From: Enchytraeus crypticus
Lineage: Eukaryota; Annelida; Clitellata; Enchytraeida; Enchytraeidae
Assembly: GCA_905160935.1 (NCBI GenBank)
Contig: CAJHZI010000818.1
Span: 2,314,501 to 2,378,500 of the forward strand
Length of the DNA stretch: 64,000 nucleotides
Reading direction: 5' to 3'
Shown: positions 11,800 to 22,126 of the stretch, piece after piece
Layout of the letters: every line of letters begins with the position of its first letter
Numbering within the stretch: the stretch's first letter is position 1
The notes under the pieces: generated by a model
Told to the model about the DNA's origin: nothing
What the model saw: only the letters and a program-made list of their open reading frames with translations
The model's database searches: none
Position numbers and translations under genes: made by a program

Positions 11800-13535
11800 C
11801 GGTACAGGAAATAAATTCAAAAGATTTTGAATTAGGTATTTTTCATCTGATTTGAAACATATAAGATGTGACAGGAAAAGGCACACACATACAACTCTCA
11901 GGGACATTGCGCAGTGTCTCTTGATTAAATTGTAGTTTTCACCTTACTTTTGAATGATTTTATTCTTAAACACCTAAACTATAATAAAATTGAGATTTTC
12001 AATGAAAATATATTACATTTTAATTGAGACATCGCTATTTCACAAGGCAGTAAACCTTCTAAAAAGGGCTAGAACAAAACTAGTCACTGTAATTGGCTTA
12101 AATTGAAAATGTCTCAGGTTTACATTGACATTATTAAAATGTTAAAACTTTAAGTGTTCCAGACTTTAATTTAATGTTCCCGGCATTATTAGAAATTGAA
12201 TTATAATATGTATATTACAAACCAAAATCCACTGATCACAATATAACACACAAATAAACTGAAAGCAACTAACATCTCTTTATCTAAATTAGCTTAACGT
12301 CCGTTCCCTCGCTTAACTTTGAGGAACTCGGTCCAGTTAAACTTGAATGGTAATAATACATGGGCAAATAATAGTCAGTATACCCTTAAACGAGCATTCA
12401 CGAACTGAGCAGATACAAACAGTAGATTGAACGCAGATTTAATTAAATCAATCAATTAATTAGGATTTCAAGGTCCCCAATTCCTCATCCGAAAGCGATG
12501 TCGAAAATCTTTTGGAACATTACCCGAATGCTGGAAATTAATTCGAAATATTACCCTAAATCCGAGCGTTCAAAGTAACACAGCAAAACGTTTAGAAATT
12601 CAACAATACATGTAAACAAACCATCAGCACGAAACGAGCAAAGTTTATTCTGCTGAATACTTACTGCGAAAGCATTTAATTAGGAAACATAAAATAATAT
12701 CGTAGACATTGTTACGTAAAGTACAAAACGGCCGCTTTACAGATTGAATGATTGTGCCATACCGATTGAAAACGATATTTATAAATTTCTTAAATCTTCC
12801 AGGCAACGAGTCAATAATTGCATAATTTTATCAAGTTTTTCACGTATCAAGTGCAAGAATCGTTATTGTCACCTTATATAGAGCATTATGATGTACTATA
12901 ATGTATTGTGTCCTAATCATGAGGTATATGAACATCATTAATAGTATTAGTATACATGTAGTAATCTATAAATAATTGTCTTATAGCTCAATCTATGCGC
13001 AGCCTATTTGCTTTTCTGGTTTTTGCTGCATTGTTGTATGTGCAAGATTCATGTATGGGTTATTTCGCCTGAAATAAAGCAGTAAATAAAATAAAATAAA
13101 AAAGTAGATAAAGATCAAACGTAATTTATCTTAACGTTATCTATCATATAATTTAATATAAAAAAGTTCGGTTTAAAGTGCCGCTAATCCCTAATCGGGG
13201 TCGACACGGAGGGGACTAGATAGGAAATGGAACATTATGGTCGCCTATCCATCGGCATGACCACCAAGTGTAAACGGCTTGAGTTTTTATACACCGCTTG
13301 GAAGAGAAAAACAAAATAAAAATCACATAATTTAATATAATGGTGACTTCGCATCAAATATCTTATAACTTAAAAGACCTAACATAATATCGTGCCTACA
13401 TAAATATTACTAATTATACTTACTTCAGCATAGCGTGGCATGCAATTAACATAATCCTAACAAAACGCATCGTGTACCACGTGTCATTATTAGTACACAA
13501 AGTACCACATACATTGTTATCCCGTACAATATACA
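11800..13535. other. AT-rich stretch with a retroelement-like 3' end
   Basis: Mostly featureless. At about 13060-13110 CCTGAAATAAAGCAGTAAAT followed by repeated AAATA looks like a polyadenylated insert end. A moderately GC-rich block at 13165-13310 (CGGTTTAAAGTGCCGCTAAT, GGTCGACACGGAGGGGACTA) has no open frame and could be an unrecognised repeat. Confidence 0.3.
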
Positions 13536-13539
13536 TGTA

Positions 13540-13672
13540 CGATAACATCAAATATCATATACTTTGACATAAAGTATCATATACTTTGACATAAAGTATC
13601 GTATACTTTGACATAAAGTATCATATACTTTGACATAAAGTATCATATACTTTGACATAAAGTATCATATAC
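13540..13672. repeat. 22-bp minisatellite with palindromic unit
   Basis: Six units of ATAAAGTATCATATACTTTG plus AC. Each unit contains AAAGTATcATATACTTT, an almost perfect inverted repeat, so the array can extrude a row of small hairpins. Confidence 0.85.
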
Positions 13673-14214
13673 ATACATTTTAACATTAAATAACAATGAA
13701 ACTTAATAACGAACACCACGTCATGTCATAGTTATTAGTTTTTTCAAGCGCTTAACAACGCATAATTCTTCAGTACACTAAAAATCAGTATTTTAAGTAT
13801 ATAATGAATACTTAGCTAATTCAACAAGCAAAGAATACTTAAGCAGAACTTTATTATTAGTCTAGTTATTATTGGTTCTTAACTTATCACAGATGAACTT
13901 TGAATAGTAATAACTAGATACTAGAGACAAACCTGAATCCACAGTGGTTAGCATTCTATTGAAAGTGTTACATGAAAACTGAACAAAATACATCAGAGTA
14001 AAACAACCAAACTTTAATGAACAAGTGAACATAAATTTACATCCAACCGGTAGAAAATTCGAATTATAAAAATGGAATAAAATATTGTAACCAATTTCTT
14101 ATCGCAAAAATATAGCTTATGCATTACGCTCACAAAATAATTCCTGCACGACAAATCACTAAACTTATTACACTTATAATCAACAGTATAGCAAAGGATA
14201 ATAGCCAAAGTACA

Positions 14215-14755
14215 GTCAACACTTATAGCCAACACTATAGTCCATACCTATAATCCAATCTTTGGTCAACACTTATAGTCTACACTTACAGTCAGTTCTT
14301 AAAGTCAATACTATAGTGGACACTTATAGTTTACATTTATAGCCACAACTTAAAGTCAACTCTATAGTCCACACTTACAGTCAACACTTAAAGCCAACTC
14401 TATAGTCCACACTTAAAGCCAACTCTATAATCCACACTTACAGTCAACACTTAAAGTCAACTCTATAGTCCACACTTACAGTCAACACTTAAAGTCAACT
14501 CTATAGTCCACACTTACAGTCAACACTTAAAGTCAAATCTATAGTCCACACTTACAGTCAACACTTAAAGTCAACTCTATAGTCCACACTTAAAGTCAAC
14601 TCTATAGTCCACACTTACAGTCAACACTTATAGTCAACACTATAGTCTACACTTATAGTCCAAACGTATAGTCAATACTATATATAGTCAGCACGTTTAG
14701 ACTACACTCATAGTCAACACTGTAGCCCACACTTGGAGTCAACACTCGTGTGTGT
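14215..14755. repeat. 38-bp minisatellite with an internal 12-13-bp subrepeat
   Basis: Units built from CACACTTACAGT, CAACACTTAAAGT and CAACTCTATAGTC, regular in the middle (14340-14620) and decaying toward both ends. It appears to have grown from a 12-13-bp ancestor into a 38-bp trimer. Confidence 0.85.
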
Positions 14756-14804
14756 CAGTGACGTTAATAGAATATTTAAACGTTTGTTTAGAAGAGACTG
14801 TTTT

Positions 14805-14885
14805 GACGTCCCTGACATCATCCCGACGTCCCTGACATCATTCCTGGATGAGGAAACGGACGTTAAACCTTTATTTATTTATTTA
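14805..14885 (+). mobile_element. Family G/B 3' tail
   Basis: GACGTCCCTGACATCAT is duplicated, followed by GATGAGGAAACGGACGTTAA and a (TTTA)n tail. This is the tail shared by family G and the tRNA-derived family B. Confidence 0.55.
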
Positions 14886-14989
14886 TTAAAGCGAAGCTGG
14901 TCACTTTATAGCTCATTGATACATCATTAACTAGTCCAGACAATCAAAAACAAAAATTATTCAACGTAAAATGATAGCATACGCTCATA

Positions 14990-15182
14990 ATCTCTCTCTT
15001 AATGCACTGCTCACTGGCAGGTCCATGGTATATAAAGCCTCTACGCTTCCCTGTCTTCCGCTTTCCTCTTCATATCCACATATCAGTGAATCTTTAAATC
15101 ATCTAACATACCTAATCTTGGCCTTCCTCTGTCTCTATTTCCTTCCATTCTGCCTTCTATGACCTACTTTAATAAACTTTCC
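14990..15182 (-). mobile_element. LINE family F, 3' end copy 2
   Basis: About as complete as the 1970 copy. The minus strand reads as a decayed reverse-transcriptase C-terminus, then the TGGACCTGCCAGTGAGCAG block and a short GA-rich tail at 14993-15000. Confidence 0.6.
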
Positions 15183-15617
15183 CCTTAGCATGTGTCCTAT
15201 ACAATTCTTCTTCCTTCTACGCTCGTAGTATAGTGAAATATTTCTTTAAATAGATCCGCATTCAAAATTTTAATTCTCGTTTTCTATTCCATCCAAGTAA
15301 AAGAGCATCTGAATACTAGTCCTTGAGTAGACATCAAAGGAAAGCGAATGTGAATATATAAAACATGGTTTTCTACCACTTGACAATACTATTCGTATAT
15401 GTTACAAAGTGTCTAGAGAGCAAACGAGCATTTGGTAGCAGCATAAAATAGGCACACGGAGTTTTCATATTGACTTGTAGGTAAATCTACCGACTGGTAC
15501 AAATATATGACTAGTAGTACGGATAATAAAATAGATATTTTTGGCCAGTGCTTCAAGCAGCACAAACAAATATAATTGGAAATATTGGCAAGAAATGGTT
15601 AAAATGTTATTTATACC

Positions 15618-16299
15618 TCAGGTTAATGGAATGCCCATATTTTGACGAGCTTTATGCTCTAGCAATAAGTTATCTATTTTAACATGTATTTCATTGAGTT
15701 TTTCGGCCTGAAAACTTTCACCTGACGTTATCTTTGCTCCTTCTCGAACTGAGTCCGAATTCTTGGAAACGGAATCGATTTTCCCGTTCTCTAGCATCAG
15801 ACCGATGCGCCCTTTTTGAATCAAGGTGACATTGGAGCGCCTGTTGATAAAATCCAGCCCACTGACGTTTAGAAATCCGGCGTTCGGTGGTGGAAGCAGT
15901 AGTGTGGAATGACGCCGCTGATCTGATCCAGAGAGAGGTGGAACCTTTCCACCTGGATCAGGATTCGAGTCCTTCAGGCACCCATGCTGAGATTCTGATG
16001 TTTTCGACGGAGAGGTGACTATGTGTCCTGGCAATGTGATAGGAACACCCTGAATGTTCGAATAGGAGTAGGATTGGTTTAGGTAGGCGGCCAGGAAGCA
16101 ACCGACCGGGATAGCGGCGCACATACACGTGCTTCCGAGGATGATGTAAAGCAGGGCGTAGCGAGCTAGACGAGGCACCTTGTGTGAGCGCTGGGTCACG
16201 TGAGCTCTTCTTGATCGCAGCGAGTAGATGAGAGCCGGAATGCCGAACAGTGGAAAGAAGAATAGAAGTAGTATGGAGCAGATGACGTAGAGTTGAATG
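15618..16299 (-). CDS. Exon 3 of the dispanin-like gene, both membrane helices and the C-terminus
   Basis: 682 nt including the TGA stop. The first base completes a Leu codon left by exon 2. Two hydrophobic helices of about 23-25 residues are separated by a basic loop (RSRRAHVTQRSHKVPRLAR). The tail has three N-glycosylation sequons and a Pro-rich stretch (LLLPPPNAGF). A gag|gtataa donor-like site overlaps the stop, but the frame is already closed. Confidence 0.7.
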
Positions 16300-18631
16300 C
16301 TGAAATAAAAGTTAATTTATTGATTATTAGCATAAACTACTAGATACATCGATTAATAATCGTCGATCAAATAAGATTATAAATCAATGAAACATCTTAA
16401 CCACTACAGCAATAAAAAAAGCTAATGTTAACGTCCGTTTCCTCATTCGAAAGCTATGTCAGTGACGGACGAGCCCAGGATTTGAACCGGCAGATACTGG
16501 TCCGCGGTCGAATGCCTTACCGACATCGCCATTAGCTCCAGCAAATGTTAATTATCACTTATTAAATACGTCAATTTTATCGCTGAACGAGTAATAACAA
16601 AATGAATCACTAGTACGCCTACAGCAGATATCTGCTGCAATTAATTTAACTTACAGCCTGTGCTCGGTGATCAGATTTATATGACAAGCGTCGCAAGCCG
16701 GAGGCCCTTGACATGACGAGCCTCCCCTGTCATTCACCAGGGGTTTGACTCGACATATTCGACATTCGAGAGACGGCGCCAGCAGTCTCATCGTAGCGCA
16801 TTTCTCGTCGTGACTGCTGCTGCAGGTTGAGAGGGAAATATTGGGCGACGTCATGGTGGCCGAGGCATTGCTGAGCTTAGACTGACACGCCTAAATAATA
16901 ATTTTAAAAATTACAACATTAAGATCATAGTCAATCATTCAGTTCCTCACTCGGTCAGTCGATCATGCAATCAACCAATCAATAAATCAAACAGTGAGTC
17001 AATCAACGAGTCAATCAACTAGTCGTCGGCCTCAGGGTCAGTCAGTATCCGCCAATCAGTCAAATAATTATTTGATCGTTTATTATTGCACATGAGCACT
17101 AAAATATCTACAAAACTAAACCAGCGACTTTTGAGACAGAATGTTAATATCAATCCTGTTAAACTTGTGAAACGACAAATTGTGGCAGATTATCGTCAAT
17201 CAATCAAAAAAACTAATCAATTACGGTTCAAAGATCAGATGATAAATTCAATAGTTCAATAATAAAGTAATCGGTATTTAATACTTAGTCCCGTGTTGTG
17301 TCCGAGTTTGCTGAAGAATAGACAAAACTTAGACTGCACGCTTTGTAAAAGGCGACAAAGCACTAAGATCTAAACCAACGTCAAAAAGGACATGCGGTTC
17401 GTGAGCGCCTAGGTTTCAGAAATTGCTACACAATTATCTAATCACGACCCTGGTTAAACTGGGATTCAAGGGAAGGTAATAATGATGACTATTACGAAAC
17501 TTGAACTATCGCTGATAGTGCCTCTATCCATCCATCCGTCTATCCATATATCCGTCTATCCATCCATCCGTCTATCCATCCATCCGTCTATCCATCCATC
17601 CGTCTATCCATCCATCGATGCCTATAATACGGCTATCTCTATCTGGCTGCAGCCCTCAATCTAGTGCCATGGCTAAGTACAATGAATCACGCAAAAGCGA
17701 TTCTTACGCCTTTTCTTTCTTACACACTTCATTAATTATAATAACAAAACTGCACGCAGTGATCCGCTCGTAGACAGATTATAGAAATATTATCAAGTTA
17801 ACTGAATCTGTGTCAGCTCTGTTTTGTATTAAACAACAAAGTGAGTGGGTAACTGAGTGTAACTCCGTCAAGTTGGCTCCGCAACTTCTTCAAATAAATC
17901 TAACTTGTATGCTGAAAATTAGAGCTCAATTAGTGCTAATTTTTGCTGGAAGTCCCACAATTGGAACTCACTCAGTTTGGTACGTATTGAGTACCAAAGT
18001 TTTGCAGAGCCAACTTTACGCTGGCTCCGCAACTTTCACATTCGAATTTGAAGCCCATGCTAAAAATTAGAGCTCAATTTGTGCTAATTTCCCACAATTA
18101 GAGCTCGCACCGTTTGCTACTAATCGGGAACCAAATTTGGAGCCATCGTCAAATTGGCTCCACAACATTCTGATGTAAACTTAAAAACTATATTCAAAAT
18201 TAGAGCTCAACTAGTGCTAATGTTTGCTACAACTCTCATAATTAGAGCTCGCTCCGTTCGGTTCTTATTGCGTACCGGAGCTTTGTGGTATATTTTTTTG
18301 CCAGCGTCAAGTTGGCTCTGCATCATTCTTGTGTAAACTTACAAGTAATCTTAATTTATAAATTTAACTAGAGGTCATAGAAGATCATAGAAGGTAGAAT
18401 GGAAGGAAAAGAGGCAGGGGCAGGCCGAGATTAGGTATGTTAGATGATTTAAAGACTCACTCATATGTGGAAATGAAGAGGAAAGCGGAAGACAGAGAAG
18501 AGTGGAGACGTTATATACAATGGATCTGCCAGTAGGCAGTGCACTAAAATATATATATATATGTATGTATGTATATATATATATATATATGTAACATTAT
18601 ATATACAGTATATATAATATATATATGTAAC

Positions 18632-18682
<51 letters not shown>

Positions 18683-21600
18683 TCAACATTATATGATAGG
18701 CCTATGTCAAACTATACATATGCTAAATAGGTTTGACATAAGTACACGATTGATAATATCAAGAGGAATACAAATATAAAGAAACAAGGGCATTGTCATA
18801 TCCTTAGAGGGAATGGTTGACTAACAGGGGTAATTGAAGGAAGAATGGAAGGTAAAAAGACTAAAGGGAGACCTAGACTTGAGATTTAGGATGGTTTGAT
18901 AGCTAATTCGTATGTTGATATGGAGAGGAAAGCAGAGGATAGAAATATGTGAAGGTGTTATATGTAATTGGCCTGCCGATAGGCAGTACATTAAGACAGA
19001 GAAAGAAAAAGCATATTTATTGCATTTAATTGAATTGTACTATATATTAATTAGACTTCATTTTCCTGCAGCTAATTGTATCATACTATATCGTATTGTA
19101 CAGTATTGTATTGCAGTGTATGGCAACTATGGCATTGTACGTATTCTTCATGAAAAATGTATAATATTAGCATTATATTAGTATTATTGGTAAAAAGGAA
19201 GTCTAAGGATAAAATTGGTTGGAAGAGTTATATGCCATGGACCTGCCTTTAGGCAGTGCACTAGAAAAAGAATATTAGTATATCATTTTGTTACATTCAT
19301 TAAAACAATATTCTAAGACATTGTTACATCAATAAGCACAGTTACAGTTCATCATAAACAGGAAACGGAAATCACGAAGTGCCGAGAAGAAAGGTTAAAA
19401 GAACTACAGCCGCTAAACGCGTATTAATCACTTATGCTAAACGTTATCTATGTGTAGCCTATGTAAAATCTGATAAAGTTTATGTAAGTTCTCTTCTGGT
19501 ACTGTTATAGTAGTATTCTTCTAAATCCACTTTGATCAAAGCCCAACCAATCTAATCCCTGACCCCTATGGCATGATCATGGCCTAGTTGGATACCTTCA
19601 AGGTCACGATCAAGGTCGGCATGGTAGAGATTAGATCAATGACACAAATCGTGTTGTTTCTTTTCTAAATGTTATCTAATCTAACTATAATTCCATTTAT
19701 ATAACGCTAATTCACTTCAAATTAAACTCTAACCCTATCCCTAACCCTAAACATAAATCTAATCCTTAACTAAACTTAATAACGTCTATACACCAATTAA
19801 ATACATAATATTATTTTGTCATTGATCTAATGTCTACGGTCGGCAATTGCTGATCTCAAGGTACTACCATGACCTAGTCATGCACCCTCAAGGTCACGAC
19901 CAAGGTAGGTGATTAATTGACCTCAACTATACATGCATATTGTCAACAGTTACTAAACTAAGTCTAATAATTATATACAATTTAATTTGCCGTCTGTATA
20001 ATCATCAATTCGCTGAAAAATTCATCGGAACTGCATTTCATTCTGAAAGATAAGCTCAAACAAATCACATGCATCGAGATATAAGTAATAGCGAGATAAT
20101 TCAATCTTGGCTCGAATAAATGTATCCCGTTTATTAGTGATAAACCTAATTCAACGATAATTCTTATTCGGCCGCCTGTCGCTTCAAGCGATATAGGAGA
20201 ACGGGAACGGGTGCAAATCATTTTATACCGGCATATTCAAGCAAACTTTTGCGTTATCTCAGAATGTATTATTCTGCAAGTTACAGTAAATAACAGTGAA
20301 TATCATATCTATTTGCAATTAAATAAAACCTACGCATTTTCCAACATGATTTGTGGACATGTTGACCTGAGTGATATTGCCTTATGGCGAGGAACCGGAC
20401 GTCAAATTTTTATTGGTTGATTGATTGAATGATTGATTGATTGATTGATAGTAATGTCTCTAGAATCATAACCGATAATCGGAAGGGATGCAGAAACAGT
20501 AAAATAGGAAACCTCGGGGTTCGATCCCAGCCAAATAATATTATTATTGGAATGAAAACTGAATGAAATGGAAAATAAAAAGAACCGAACCAAATGAAAA
20601 CGAAAACTTAACTCTTGACCAAGAAACACTACATGTACATGATTACACTAATAATATACTACTTTGTACATTATATATTTCAAAGGTTAAGTTTTAGGAT
20701 AGCTAGATATTTTATAAATAGAAGCATAACAATATAAATATAGTAAAAAGAAATTCTAAAATTATACAGGGAAACTATGGTAATATTTTCGTTTATATTG
20801 TTCAAACATTAACGCAATTTGTACTTATAAATCAATATAAATTACGTTTCTACTCACACTAAGTATTTGCAGCCTTCGTTTTCAATATACATGTAAATTG
20901 ACTACTTGATGTTCATTTATATGCGCATACACAAGCAATATTAACTGCCTTAATTAAAGCATTTTACTATCAATCAATAAGAATTTAACGTTAGGTTCCT
21001 CGCCATAAGGCAATGTCAGGGACGTCTCTTGCAGACTTTACACAAACAGGCGTCCAAACATAACACGATGACGACTGAGTATACAAGAGAAAGCGATATC
21101 AAAACAGTGTTAATCCAAGATCCAAGGTAAGCGGGTCAAAATTTAGATCTATGACGGAAATAGTTGGATTTTTAGCTTGCCAAGGAAAGTGCCAATACAA
21201 TTACAAGATAGAAGATCTTGCGGCAGCGAGTTCCATATTGTCGAAGCAGATAATATGAAGGAGCGTCTGCCCATGGTAGATTTAACGCTTGGTACAGTGA
21301 GAAGGTTTTTACTAGAGGAGCGAAGACTACGAGATGGTTAATATATTGCTAAACGATCTAGGATGGTTTACCATAATTTAAACCTTTGAAAGTCAAAGAA
21401 GCTATCTAGCATTATTTTGGTTCGGAGAATGGAAGCCAGTGAAGTTTCTTAAGAAGAGAAGTGTAGGATTTGAATATTTTGACATTACAGACGACTCGAG
21501 AAAGAGAATGTTGTACGTGTTTGAGACGAATTCGAGAGGTTTTCGGGAGATCGTTCTTCAGGGAGTTACAGTAATCAAGTTTAGAATGGACAAGCTTTTC

Positions 21601-22042
21601 TGCTACCTTGATAAACTCCTTTGTATCCCCTTACGTCACGAGCAGCATACATTTAAGTCTATTTTCAATGGCATTCTATGACACACGTGCAATTAATGCA
21701 GATATTACTGATGTGATAAGGTTGCAAAAATGGTGTCGAGTCGCACGTGGTTATTCCTGACTACATTGTTTGCCATTATTAGATTAGTGTATAGGATTGT
21801 ACTTTAATATCGCTTGATAATTTATATACAATGTCTGCTATTTCACAAAACTTTATTCAAAGGAATAAACTACCGGCATCGTTGCGGAAAGAACTCGGAA
21901 CATCTTCCTTTAAATCCAAGCTTAAACATTTTTATTTAGTGGAGCAGATTGGGACTAGTGTGCTGCCCTCTTTTTCCCGTACCTTCGATTGCAAGTGTTG
22001 CTTGCACACATCGGTGCACAGAAGTGCATACTACTACTACTG

Positions 22043-22126
<84 letters not shown>

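Noticed and set aside
14014-14235. 73-codon minus-strand frame
   Set aside because: AT-rich, no domain, and it runs into the 38-bp minisatellite.
19725-19765. Interstitial telomere
   Set aside because: Only about three imperfect CCCTAA units; not enough for a telomeric tract.
21439-21681. 80-codon frame with some coding-like composition
   Set aside because: It lies antisense in retroelement family G inside an intron, with no conserved motif.
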